This document shows, one piece after another, positions 1 through 7,698 of a stretch of 64,000 nt of DNA; positions within the stretch are counted from its first letter, which is position 1; every line of letters begins with the position of its first letter. Source of the stretch: Phycisphaerales bacterium (GTDB lineage Bacteria > Planctomycetota > Phycisphaerae > Phycisphaerales > UBA1924); NCBI GenBank assembly GCA_020846975.1, contig JADLCX010000050.1, forward strand, positions 1 through 64,000, in the 5' to 3' direction. The notes under the pieces were generated by a model that searched no databases, was not told the origin of the DNA, and saw nothing but the letters and a program-made list of their open reading frames with translations. The position numbers and the translations under genes were made by a program.

Positions 1-418
1 GCGCGTAGGACGGCAGCCATTCGACCATCACGCGGGGAGCGCCCTTGGATCGGTTGGCGAGCCAGCGCTTCACCGCGGCCTTGTGCACGTTGAGCTTGTC
101 CTGCACGACGATCAGCGGCCCCTTGACGTGCCGCTCCAACGCCCGCAGGAACTCCGTCGCCTGCGGGGTCTTGATGTTGCGGGTGTGGATGCGGAAGACC
201 GCCGAGAGCCGGTGACGGCGGGCCGCGTGCGCTTTGGTCCGCAGCGTCGAGCGCGGCACGATGATCCCGCCGATCACGCTCAGCCGGTCACGCCGGTCCC
301 AGCAGCGCACGATCGGCGTGACGCCGCGCTGGGCCCAGGTCTGACGCACCAAAGGCCGCAGCATGAAGCCGGATTCGTCGTAGAACACGATGGCCGCGTT
401 CAGCCGCCGCGCGTTTCT
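1..418 (-). CDS. IS630 transposase DDE domain (orfB), partial at window edge
   Basis: This frame encodes the catalytic part of an IS630-type transposase, which cuts and joins transposon ends. The first catalytic aspartate is in FYDESGFM. The second is in VVQDKLNVH, followed by the usual helix and then VEWLPSYA just before the edge; the family's final glutamate would lie outside the window. It is in the -1 frame relative to the upstream helix-turn-helix part and has no obvious start of its own, so it is probably reached by a -1 shift near 418, where the run is ATCAAAGAAAC. That is not a classical slippery heptamer, so a disabling frameshift is equally possible. The DDE assignment is secure; activity is not. 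Confidence 0.7.
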
Positions 419-879
419 TTGATGCGCGGCCAGTCGTGCTTCCGCCAGTTGGCGATCGCCTTCTCGTCGCGCTCGCGGGCCCGGGCCTCGGGCTTCTGCA
501 CGCTGAAGCCCAGGGCGTGCAGGATGCGTCCGACGTGGTTGAGGTCGTACCACACGCCGAAGGTCTTGCCGATCAGGTCGCGCACGCGTCGGCAGGTCCA
601 CAGGTCGCCGTCGTACCCCGCGGCCGCGGCGCCCCGCTTGATCGCGGCAGCCAACCGCCGCCTCTGCGCGGCGCTGAGCCGGGGCTTGCGTCCCGGGAGC
701 GGCTTGGCCCGGAGCCCCTCGACGCCGCGCTTGCGCAGAGCCTTCTTCCACTTGCTCACACACGACGGCGTGACGCCGATCAGCCCCGCAACCTCGCCCG
801 TGCCCTTGCCGCGGCCCAGCAGCTCCGCCGCACGAAGCCGCCGTGCCTCCAGCTCCGCCGGAGTACCCTTGGTTCGCAT
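400..879 (-). CDS. IS630 transposase N-terminal helix-turn-helix part (orfA)
   Basis: A 159-residue protein that would bind the ends of the IS. The N-terminal half holds a Psq/winged-helix style DNA-binding segment with GEVAGLIGVTPSCVSKWKKA as the recognition helix region, followed by the WTCRRVRDLIGKTFGVWY and HVGRILHALGFSVQKP blocks typical of IS630 proteins. I prefer the ATG at 879; the frame could extend back only to a TTG at 906. The C-terminus runs into the next frame, where the DDE domain continues. It is transcribed away from the island remnants at 930-1859. Confidence 0.7.
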   Translation of the reverse strand: MRTKGTPAELEARRLRAAELLGRGKGTGEVAGLIGVTPSCVSKWKKALRKRGVEGLRAKPLPGRKPRLSAAQRRRLAAAIKRGAAAAGYDGDLWTCRRVRDLIGKTFGVWYDLNHVGRILHALGFSVQKPEARARERDEKAIANWRKHDWPRIKETRGG

Positions 880-929
880 CCCCACTTCATCGGCACAATC
901 GGTCAAATGTCTTTTGTTGCGCAGCTGTC

Positions 930-1050
930 AATAAGGATTTCGACCGGATCGCTGGTTCCCTTCAGGAACCGCTTGCTGATGCGGCGGCCCAGCCAATCGT
1001 ACCCGAACTCCAGCCGCACCCAGTAGTTGTTGGCCCCCAGCGCGACGACC
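930..1050 (-). pseudogene. Fragment of an Rhs-repeat gene
   Basis: About 120 bases read on the minus strand as VALGANNYWVRLEFGYDW and LGRRISKRFLKG, close to the Rhs protein encoded at 10246-17349 (matching bases near 11561-11690). The fragment is flanked by the IS630 element on one side and joined directly to an integrase 3' portion on the other. It cannot encode a useful protein. It is best read as what remains of a second copy of the Rhs cargo gene after an internal deletion. Confidence 0.8.
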
Positions 1051-1052
1051 GC

Positions 1053-1859
1053 GACTACGCCAAGAACCGCCGCCGGGACACACTTCCGATTCGACCGGAA
1101 CTGGCTGCGGCCTTACGCGCGCACGCAGCCAAGCTCGCACCCGTCGCGCCGCTCTTCAAGCTGCCGCACCCCGACACCGTCGTGGACATGCTCAAGGCCG
1201 ACCTCAAGGCCGCGGGCATCCCGTACGAGCTGGACGGCAAGTTCGCCGACATGCACGCGCTCCGGCACACCTGCGGAACGTGGCTGGCGGCGGCCGGGGT
1301 TCACCCGAAAGTCATCCAGCGGGTGCTCAGGCACTCGACCATCACGCTGACGCTCGACCGCTACACGCACGCGTTCCGCGGTGACGAGGTCGCAGCGGTT
1401 GCGAAGCTCCCGTCGCTGTCCGAGGCGGTACCGCTGCGTGCAACTGGCACCGATGGCGCTCCCACCGCGGCGAACAAGCCGCCTGGTGACTTGGCGCTCT
1501 GCTTGGCGTCACTGGGGCGACCCGTGGAGCCTTGTGGAGACGCAGATAGACTCCGGGCGGGCTCGCGGTTCATCGAGGAACACCGCGAGATTCCCGCGAA
1601 ACACCACGATTCCTCGGGAAAAACCGAAGCGCGGCCGGCGGGATTCGAACCCACGACCTGCGGTTTAGGAAACCGCAGGTCGAAGCGCGCAAGTCGCGCA
1701 GAGGGCGAGAGTTGCGAACCTGCGCCCGTTGACTTGGCGCGTTGCTTGGCGGACCTCGCCGATGCCCGGCCCGAGCTTGGCGCGCTGCTCGCGGCGTGGG
1801 ACCAACTGCCCGCGGCGATTCGTGCCGGCATACGTGCAATGGTGTCTGCCGCCAAGTAA
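1053..1859 (+). pseudogene. 3' portion of a tyrosine recombinase with its native C-terminal tail
   Basis: The frame encodes the C-terminal catalytic half of a site-specific tyrosine integrase: HALRHTCGTWL, VLRHSTITLTLDRYTH, then a linker, then the antisense of a tRNA 3' half (GFEPTTCGLGNRRS), then a tail ending DLADARPELGALLAAWDQL and a stop at 1859. It is nearly identical to the complete integrase starting at 19747 up to the tRNA-derived stretch, after which the two differ. The N-terminal domain and the first catalytic arginine are missing, replaced by the Rhs fragment, so it is inactive. The frame can be read upstream into unrelated sequence. It probably belongs to a neighbouring tandem island, while the tail beyond 1677 may be the displaced tail of the intact integrase. 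Confidence 0.8.
1630..1676 (-). other. Attachment-site copy: tRNA-Arg 3' half
   Basis: Minus-strand bases match the anticodon arm, variable loop, T arm and acceptor 3' strand of the tRNA-Arg at 21173-21246, with anticodon loop TTCCTAA and T loop TTCGAAT. The D arm and 5' acceptor strand are absent; the sequence departs from tRNA after the anticodon stem. The flanking 20 bases on the 3' side (through GCTTCGGTTTTTCC) also match. It is in the same orientation as the intact tRNA, as expected for the distal att site of an integrated island. Confidence 0.8.
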
Positions 1860-2050
1860 GCTGTTGGCAACGGATACCGGGGTGGGGTCTCAGCTTTGAA
1901 GGTCGAAGCATGTTTCAGTTCGGACCAAGTGGCGGTGACGGTGGGGTGCGGGTGAACGCCGCCGCCTAGCAAGTACGTCACGCGGGACCGTGAGCACGCG
2001 CATTCAACGCGCGACCTCAGCGCACAGAACGCTCGCGTCACTTCAATCGA

Positions 2051-3427
2051 TCATGCGCGGCGCCCTGCCTTGGGTTTGCCCACCATGTCCCACTGTCTGA
2101 GCGCATTAGGCTCGCCGCTCTCGCAGCCATCGAGGTAGGCTTCCAATGCTGGGCGATCGACGCGCTCCAGCAGTTGCGTAACGGGTACCGATTCAACGAT
2201 CTCTTCCGGAGCGATGAATCCGGGAACGCCATACTCGGCCTCCGCCGCGCCGATTGTGTCTGCCAGCGCAATTCGAGTGATCGGAAGCACCGACCGGGCC
2301 GTCGCCACGACGTGTACAACACCCTCGTTCTGCGGCGAGCTACAGCGGGAGTAAACATCTGCCCAGTTCACTGTGAACTTGTCGTCAAACTTTGAGAAAT
2401 AGCCCGACGCATAGAGCATCGCCGTGCGTAGGCTCGTTGTCGTTGAAACGAATGGATTCGGGACAAAGTCCCTGACAATGCCGCCCGGCCCGACCAATGG
2501 GACGGGCAGCTCATAGTCTGTCAGGTGTGCGACGTACTCTCGAACGAAGCCGGTTGGTAAAGCGTTCAGCGTCGTGCTAATCACATGTTCGCCAGCATGC
2601 ACGCCGGCCTGGACGGCCTCCTCCAAAGTGTGCCCGCCCCGAAACAGCTTCAGGTGGAACGGGGTTGCGAGCGCAAAGCGGAGGCCAGACTCTTGTTCGT
2701 CGCCACCCCAGTTCGAGTGCATCCCCACCCGTGTGTTCATGGAGAGGTTCAGCGTGAACCGAGCGAGGATCTGGCCCATGTCCATCGGTGTCCGCAAACC
2801 GTGAACGGTGTCCTCGTAAAGCGGCGCCCTGCTCACCGCGTGGCTCTGGGAGAAGTCGCTCGTGAGAGACTCGTCCCATCCCAGAATCTGTAGACGAAAA
2901 CCGTCGGTGTTGGGGTCAAGAAGAGAACGCGCCATCGGGCTCAGAATGTGAGCGGTCGGTCGCTGCTGTCCTCGGAAGAGCAGGCGATGGGAGTTCGATG
3001 GCCCTGCGCGTCCCGTGGACGATGTCTGAAGTGCGTTCAGAAAGGCGTCCGGGTTGGCGTACTTTGCGATGGTCTGGCGGGAGCCAACCAAGCCAGTGAA
3101 CAGGTGCATCCAGTATTCGGTGAGCTTGGGGAACTTTGGGTATATCTGCCACAGAGGCTTGCCAAGCAGCATGGCGTAGTTATGCGTGATGGAGCCCGGG
3201 TCGGTGGCAAGTCCAAGGTTGCCGACCGGCAGGCTGACATGCGCTCTGCAGAAGTGGCGGTAGAACTCAAAGAGTCGATCCGAACTCTTGAAACGCTCAT
3301 CGTCCAGGAGCCACTCTGGTGCCCCCGCCTTGCCGAGGTAATCCTTCAGAAGCGGCAGGGCCGCTTGGTCTTCAGCGTGTAGTTCGGGGATGACATCCCA
3401 CAGCGCGAAGTCGGATGGCAAGGGCAT
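2051..3427 (-). CDS. Unknown protein, possibly ADP-ribosyltransferase-like
   Basis: A 458-residue protein with no signal peptide or membrane segment. The start is an ATG preceded by GAGGTGA at good spacing. I do not recognise the family with confidence. Three blocks are spaced like the R-S-E motif of arginine-type ADP-ribosyltransferases: LLFRGQQ (arginine), NPFVSTTTSLRTAMLYA (Ser-Thr-Ser), and PEEIVESV near the C-terminus (acidic). If that is right, it would transfer ADP-ribose from NAD to a protein or nucleic acid. The gene is the first cargo inside the left att site and is divergent from the zinc-motif gene at 3479 across about 50 bases, which suggests shared control. A fold comparison would decide the matter; treat the enzymatic reading as a hypothesis. 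Confidence 0.55.
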   Translation of the reverse strand: MPLPSDFALWDVIPELHAEDQAALPLLKDYLGKAGAPEWLLDDERFKSSDRLFEFYRHFCRAHVSLPVGNLGLATDPGSITHNYAMLLGKPLWQIYPKFPKLTEYWMHLFTGLVGSRQTIAKYANPDAFLNALQTSSTGRAGPSNSHRLLFRGQQRPTAHILSPMARSLLDPNTDGFRLQILGWDESLTSDFSQSHAVSRAPLYEDTVHGLRTPMDMGQILARFTLNLSMNTRVGMHSNWGGDEQESGLRFALATPFHLKLFRGGHTLEEAVQAGVHAGEHVISTTLNALPTGFVREYVAHLTDYELPVPLVGPGGIVRDFVPNPFVSTTTSLRTAMLYASGYFSKFDDKFTVNWADVYSRCSSPQNEGVVHVVATARSVLPITRIALADTIGAAEAEYGVPGFIAPEEIVESVPVTQLLERVDRPALEAYLDGCESGEPNALRQWDMVGKPKAGRRA

Positions 3428-3468
3428 CGACTCACCTCACGTCTCGCGGGCACGAGGTCGTATCCGGA

Positions 3469-3499
3469 GCATACGGGAGTGTATGCGAACGTGGTATGC
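3469..3499. promoter_or_regulatory. Candidate operator between divergent genes
   Basis: GCATAC and GTATGC form a perfect 6-base inverted repeat around a 6-base spacer, and GTATGC occurs again 13 bases further on. The repeats sit between the two divergent starts and overlap the presumed GTG start of the rightward gene. They could bind a regulator of one or both genes, but short repeats like this also occur by chance. Confidence 0.3.
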
Positions 3500-4258
3500 A
3501 CAAGAGTACCACCTCTCGATGGTCTCCTCCGCGAGGACCACGCCAATCCGATCGGCTTTGCAAAGGCGCGAGAATTGGCGGACAAGGCCAACGCGCCGAC
3601 AGCGGTTGTTCCGGAGATCGTGAACTCGAGGAAGGGCAGCGCATCGGCCCTGTTGCTTGCTGCCACCGAACTTCGCGACAAGTCCAAGTGCCAAGGGTGT
3701 TTGGGGAAGGGCACAGTCAGCCGGCGTACCACCAACGGAACCACGACGGGAGACGGATACGGGCCAACGGCCTATCGCGAGGTCACCGAGAAATGCAGGT
3801 CTTGCAACGGTTCGCTGCTGAACAAGCCTGAGAAGCTCTCGGCATATCTCGAGCGAGTAGTCGTTGCCCTCAATTCGCTCAACGCTGCTGATCCGAAAGC
3901 GAAACACGCACGGTCGTTCGCAAAGGACCTGTTGGAGCAGTTTGCAGCCAGTCGCGGGTCAGCCGATGCCTTGAACCCTGCCGCCATCACCGCTGTGACC
4001 GGAACAGACCCGAAGCGAGGTCGGTGCGTGGCTTTCGTTGGAACGCTACGAGCCGACATCGAACTGGATGGACGCATGGATCGTCTGATCATGGTTGATG
4101 TATTGGGCACCGAGACCGCGATTGCGATCACCCTTCCAGAGATCGTTGACGGCGGAGCTGGAGACACGGTGCTGGTAGGCGGTCAGCTGCGCGGCGTTGT
4201 CGGAACGGAGTCTGGTCCCGTCGGAGTTCTGCAGGGCGGCTTTGTCTTGAAGCGATAG
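3479..4258 (+). CDS. Unknown protein with paired CxxC zinc-type motifs
   Basis: A 259-residue protein using a GTG start without a clear ribosome binding site, so the N-terminus is uncertain. The middle holds CQGCLGKG and, about 35 residues on, CRSCNGSL. These resemble the CxxCxGxG repeats of the DnaJ cysteine-rich domain and suggest one zinc site; no J domain is present. The C-terminal 90 residues are predicted beta-rich (VAFVGTLRADIELDGRMD, IMVDVLGTETAIAITLP) and could be a small OB- or barrel-like domain. It is divergent from the gene at 2051-3427 and lies within the island. I cannot assign a function. Confidence 0.6.
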   Translation: MYANVVCTRVPPLDGLLREDHANPIGFAKARELADKANAPTAVVPEIVNSRKGSASALLLAATELRDKSKCQGCLGKGTVSRRTTNGTTTGDGYGPTAYREVTEKCRSCNGSLLNKPEKLSAYLERVVVALNSLNAADPKAKHARSFAKDLLEQFAASRGSADALNPAAITAVTGTDPKRGRCVAFVGTLRADIELDGRMDRLIMVDVLGTETAIAITLPEIVDGGAGDTVLVGGQLRGVVGTESGPVGVLQGGFVLKR

Positions 4259-4366
4259 AACGCGACATCACCACACCTGATCATGCGGTACAATTGCATC
4301 AACGTCGTCTATGGAAGGCCGGCGTGCCGCAACCCCTCGGGGACTCTCAGGGTCAGGGTGAACAAC

Positions 4367-5746
4367 ATGCAGCTGAACGATCTGACGGTCGAGCTTCGTC
4401 CAATTGAGTCGATCAAGCCGTACGAAAAAAACCCACGCAAGAACGACCTGGCGGTGGAGGCGGTGGCGCGGTCCATCACTGACTATGGGTTCCGCCAGCC
4501 CATCGTGGTGGATGAGGAGGGCGTGATCGTCGTCGGTCACACGCGGTACAAAGCCGCGCAGAAGCTCGGGCTCGCGCGCGTGCCGGTGCACGTGGCGACG
4601 GACCTGACGCCGGACAAGGCGAAGGCGTACCGCATCGCCGACAATCAGACCGCAACCATCGCAGACTGGGATCTGGACATCCTGCCGATCGAACTGGCGG
4701 AGCTGAAGGACCTCGGTGTGGACATCCGTCACCTCGGGTTCGATGACGATGAACTCGCCGAGATCATGGCCCCGCCTGGGAACGCCGGATTGGTCGATCC
4801 CGACGAGGTGCCTGCGCCACCCGACGCGGCGATCACGCAGCCGGGTGACCTGATCATCCTCGGCAACCACCGCCTGCTCTGCGGAGACTCATCAAGGGTT
4901 GAGGATGTGGATCGTCTGCTCGATGGTCAGCCCATCCACCTCTGCAACACCGACCCGCCCTACAACGTCAAAGTCGAGCCCCGCAGCAACAACGCGATCG
5001 CGGCGGGCCTCAGTTCCTTCACAGCCGCCAAGGGCACAGCCGAGTCACAGTTCCACACGCAGGGCATGGATGTGGCCCTCCACCCCGAGAAGGCCAAGCC
5101 CACCGGCCGCAAGCTCAGGGCGAAGGACCGCCCCCTGGCCAACGACTTCCTGCCCCCCGAGGAGTTCGATCGCCTGTTGCGCATGTGGTTCGGCAACATC
5201 GCGCGTGTGCTGATTCCCGGTGGAGGGTTCTATTGCTGGGGTGGTTACGGCAACCTCGGCAACTACCCGCCCGCTCTTGCCGACAGCGGGTTGTACTTCT
5301 CGCAGGGGATCGTGTGGGTCAAGGAGCACCCCGTGCTGACCCGCAAGGATTTTATGGGCAACTTCGAACTCGCGTTCTACGGCTGGAAGGAAGGGGCAGC
5401 GCACAGGTTCTTCGGGCCTGCCAACATCCCCGACACGTGGCATGTGAAGAAGGTCAACCCGCAGTCCATGATCCATTTGACGGAGAAGCCCGTCGAACTC
5501 GCCGCCCGCGCCATGGCCTACTCCAGCAAGCCCGGCGAGAACGTGCTCGACCTCTTCGGCGGCTCAGGCTCGACGCTCATCGCCGCGGAGCAGCAGGGCC
5601 GCCGCGCGTTCCTCATGGAGTTGGACCCGCTCTACTGCGATGTCATCGTCCAGCGGTACGAGTCGTTCAGCGGGGAGAAGGCCGAACGCATCTCAGCCGC
5701 CACACCGGCCACGGCGTTGGCCCACGACGCGGAGTCCCGCGCGTGA
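4367..5746 (+). CDS. ParB-like nuclease domain / DNA adenine or cytosine-N4 methyltransferase
   Basis: About 459 residues. The first 95 form a ParB/sulfiredoxin-like domain (PIESIKPYEKNPRKND, then VGHTRYKAAQKLG), a common partner of phage and island methyltransferases. The rest is an amino-methyltransferase: catalytic DPPY near residue 195 precedes the SAM-binding FGGSG near residue 396, the order seen in beta-class N6-adenine or N4-cytosine enzymes. It would transfer a methyl group from S-adenosylmethionine to a specific DNA base. The ATG at 4367 fits where family similarity starts; the frame is open further upstream to 4283. The stop overlaps the next start (GTGA), so the two genes are probably cotranscribed. 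No restriction endonuclease is recognisable nearby, so an orphan or protective role is likely. Confidence 0.85.
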   Translation: MQLNDLTVELRPIESIKPYEKNPRKNDLAVEAVARSITDYGFRQPIVVDEEGVIVVGHTRYKAAQKLGLARVPVHVATDLTPDKAKAYRIADNQTATIADWDLDILPIELAELKDLGVDIRHLGFDDDELAEIMAPPGNAGLVDPDEVPAPPDAAITQPGDLIILGNHRLLCGDSSRVEDVDRLLDGQPIHLCNTDPPYNVKVEPRSNNAIAAGLSSFTAAKGTAESQFHTQGMDVALHPEKAKPTGRKLRAKDRPLANDFLPPEEFDRLLRMWFGNIARVLIPGGGFYCWGGYGNLGNYPPALADSGLYFSQGIVWVKEHPVLTRKDFMGNFELAFYGWKEGAAHRFFGPANIPDTWHVKKVNPQSMIHLTEKPVELAARAMAYSSKPGENVLDLFGGSGSTLIAAEQQGRRAFLMELDPLYCDVIVQRYESFSGEKAERISAATPATALAHDAESRA

Positions 5747-6327
5747 CCGCCCTGGCTCCCCGTTCCCCCCGCACCCGCGCCTTCGCCCGCGTGGCCCGTC
5801 TCGAGGCCAACGCCGCGGTCCGTAGCGCCGTCGATCCCCGCGAGGCGGCCGTCCGATGGACCGAGCGATTCCGACGCGCCCACCCCGAACTGATCCAGCA
5901 GGTGTACGACCGCGCCAAGACCAGCCCCACGATCCTGCTCGACCCAACCCCGGATGGCCGCATGGCACACGCGGGCAAGATGTGGATGTTCCTCATGTAC
6001 GAGATTCCGCACTTGTGGGTCCAGGACGACACCCCCGAGTACGGCAAGCTCCCGCCGCACCCGCCCGTCGTGCCCGACCCGGAAGTCGCCGCCACGCTCT
6101 TCCGCGAGTTCATGATCACCGCCGCGCTGTACCAGGCCGACCATAACGACCTGTTTCCGCTCTTCGGCTACCGGCTGCAAGAGATCGGGAAGATGGCGAT
6201 CAACCACCGCCGCGAAGAAGCGCTGGAAGCACGCGCCGCCGTCGAAGAAGGCAGTGCTTCGCTTTGGCGTTTGAAGCGACCCACTGAGAAAACCCCGACC
6301 GAAGCCGGGGTGATAGAGGGGGCGTGA
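5743..6327 (+). CDS. Hypothetical protein cotranscribed with methyltransferase
   Basis: A 194-residue protein starting at a GTG that overlaps the methyltransferase stop by four bases. The sequence is soluble and mixed alpha/beta, with an Arg-rich start (RSPRTRAFARVARLEA) and a block with many aromatics (MWMFLMYEIPHLWVQDD). No motif is recognised. Translational coupling implies that it works with, or is expressed beside, the methyltransferase. The gene converges with the minus-strand cluster that ends at 6337, leaving under 10 bases between them. Confidence 0.65.
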   Translation: MTALAPRSPRTRAFARVARLEANAAVRSAVDPREAAVRWTERFRRAHPELIQQVYDRAKTSPTILLDPTPDGRMAHAGKMWMFLMYEIPHLWVQDDTPEYGKLPPHPPVVPDPEVAATLFREFMITAALYQADHNDLFPLFGYRLQEIGKMAINHRREEALEARAAVEEGSASLWRLKRPTEKTPTEAGVIEGA

Positions 6328-6336
6328 GCGATGTGT

Positions 6337-6588
6337 TCAAGCGGCGGGCTTCGGTTCGACGGGTGCTGGTTCGGGCGCATCAACCCTGCGCCGGAGCTTC
6401 GCGGCCGAAGCGAACGTGGTCTTGCGGCCGGTCCGCTCGTTGACCACGTCGATGCGCTTCCGCCAGCCGCCCTTGTCGTTGTGCCACGCGGGCGGAACCT
6501 CGCGGATGGCCAGCACGCGCACGGTCGTGATGACGCCCGAGACCTTGGCGGCGTAGCGGCCGCCGACTTCGACTTCGTGGAGCTTCAT
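6337..6588 (-). CDS. Small hypothetical protein
   Basis: An 83-residue protein, probably soluble, beginning MKLHEVEVGGRYAAKVSG and ending in a Pro/Ala/Glu-rich tail. The first 60 residues look like a small beta-barrel of the type that binds nucleic acid or a partner (alternating hydrophobic strands, VTTVRVLAIREVP), but I cannot name a family. The start lies just after the stop of the HARE-HTH gene, so the two are likely translated from one message. Similar small proteins are common in planctomycete mobile islands, an impression from memory rather than a search. Confidence 0.6.
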   Translation of the reverse strand: MKLHEVEVGGRYAAKVSGVITTVRVLAIREVPPAWHNDKGGWRKRIDVVNERTGRKTTFASAAKLRRRVDAPEPAPVEPKPAA

Positions 6589-6591
6589 GGG

Positions 6592-7239
6592 TTAGTTCGC
6601 CCCCTTCCCGGCCACGAAGAGGCCCCGGTCGTGTTTCTTGAAGCGGGCCTCGCGCCCCTTCGCGGCGATCTCGCGGATGATGGCGGCGTACAGCGTGGCC
6701 TCGGGCGTCAGGCCCTTGCCGGTCTTCCACAGCCCTTTGGCCTCCATCGCGGCGATCATGTCGGTCGCCTTCATGGGCGCTTCGCTGGCGGCGAGCACCT
6801 GCGCGGCGGCATCAAGGCAGGAGACCTTCTTCACCTTCGGGGGCTTGGCAGCCTTCTCCTTCTTGGCCTTCGGTTGCTTCGCGGCCTTCGGTGCTGCGAT
6901 GCGCTTGCCGCCCGGGCCGACGTGGCGTTTGCGGGCGGGCTTGCCCTCGGGCGCGCCGTCGGGCAACGTCCCGGCCGCGTCGGCGGGTGGGACCACTTCG
7001 GGCGCGGTTGGGTCGGGGCCGGGCGCATCGGCGTCGTCGGCCGGAACCGAGACCTTCACCTTCTTGCCGTCGCCACGGGTGATTTCGCCCTCGTGCAGCG
7101 CACCGCCGCCGGCGAGTTTGGCGAGCGCGGCCGCGCGGCCCTTGTCCAACTCGCTGGGCTTGCCGCCGGCGGCCTTGGTCTTGTCCTTGTTCGTGGGTTT
7201 CGCGCTGGCGCGCACCGATGGCTTCTTCTTGCTGGGCAT
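6592..7239 (-). CDS. HARE-HTH domain protein with Lys/Ala-rich N-terminus
   Basis: A 215-residue protein. Residues about 145-212 match the HARE-HTH (HB1/ASXL/restriction-endonuclease HTH) fold: CLDAAAQVLAASEAPMKATD, then LYAAIIREIAAKG and FKKHDRGLF. This winged-helix domain occurs in chromatin proteins, RNA polymerase delta and restriction enzymes, and is thought to link DNA binding to modification sensing. The first 140 residues are low-complexity and rich in Lys, Ala, Pro and Gly, with runs such as KAAKQPKAKKEKAAKPPKVK, like histone H1 tails or bacterial nucleoid proteins. It probably binds DNA non-specifically. GGAG precedes the ATG. It lies in the island near the methyltransferase, but no direct link is shown. 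Confidence 0.75.
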   Translation of the reverse strand: MPSKKKPSVRASAKPTNKDKTKAAGGKPSELDKGRAAALAKLAGGGALHEGEITRGDGKKVKVSVPADDADAPGPDPTAPEVVPPADAAGTLPDGAPEGKPARKRHVGPGGKRIAAPKAAKQPKAKKEKAAKPPKVKKVSCLDAAAQVLAASEAPMKATDMIAAMEAKGLWKTGKGLTPEATLYAAIIREIAAKGREARFKKHDRGLFVAGKGAN

Positions 7240-7344
7240 GGTCGTCTCCGATACGTGGGGTTGAACGCCCGCCGCACCGCGCGTCGGGCAAGCGTGGCCG
7301 GTGCGCTTCCGCGCGCCGCCGCGTCGGGGAAGGGCGGGGCTCGG

Positions 7345-7656
7345 CTACTTCGTTCCGACCGCCTTCAGGTACTCGAACAGTTCCGCGGCCGTCCAGCCGC
7401 CGCCGTCGTCGGCATCGTGCTCGTTCGGGCCGTCCATCGCATCCCAGTCCATCTCGAAGAGCCGGAAGCGGCCGAGCAGCCTCGCGCCGGGCACAGGCCC
7501 CCAACTCCCGTCGGCCCGCTGGCCCGTGCCCAGCGGCACCGGCGCGACGTTCCAGCAGCGGCCGTCGGGCGTGCGGACCTCGACGGCGCGGATGTCGAAC
7601 CCGGCGTGCACGAGGGTTTTGGCGAGGTTGAGCGTGGTGTTGGCGGTCGCGTTCAT
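7345..7656 (-). CDS. Small hypothetical protein
   Basis: A 103-residue protein with a strong ribosome binding site (AAAGGAGAT) before its ATG. It starts NATANTTLNLAKTLVHAGFD and contains WNVAPVPLGTG and a Trp/Asp-rich C-terminal half (MDWDAMDGPNEHDADDGGG). It is acidic, soluble and without known motifs. It sits in a run of minus-strand genes, each with its own good binding site, between 6337 and 8169. About 100 bases separate it from the HARE-HTH gene downstream. Confidence 0.6.
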   Translation of the reverse strand: MNATANTTLNLAKTLVHAGFDIRAVEVRTPDGRCWNVAPVPLGTGQRADGSWGPVPGARLLGRFRLFEMDWDAMDGPNEHDADDGGGWTAAELFEYLKAVGTK

Positions 7657-7698
7657 GTTCGAGATCTCCTTTGGGGGGGCGGTGATGCGTTGGTTGGT

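Larger units (their letters stand above)
1..905 (-). mobile_element. IS630-family insertion sequence, partial
   Basis: Two overlapping minus-strand reading frames give an IS630/Tc1-mariner type transposase: a helix-turn-helix part followed by a DDE part. The element is cut by the left edge of the window, so its far terminus is not visible. The inner end lies near 905, where sequence matching an Rhs gene begins. I could not define a terminal inverted repeat or a TA target duplication, so the right boundary is approximate. Confidence 0.7.

Noticed and set aside
1630-1700. Protein motif GFEPTTCGL seen in several frames
   Set aside because: This is the antisense translation of a tRNA T arm and anticodon arm, a known artefact, although here it does lie in the integrase frame.
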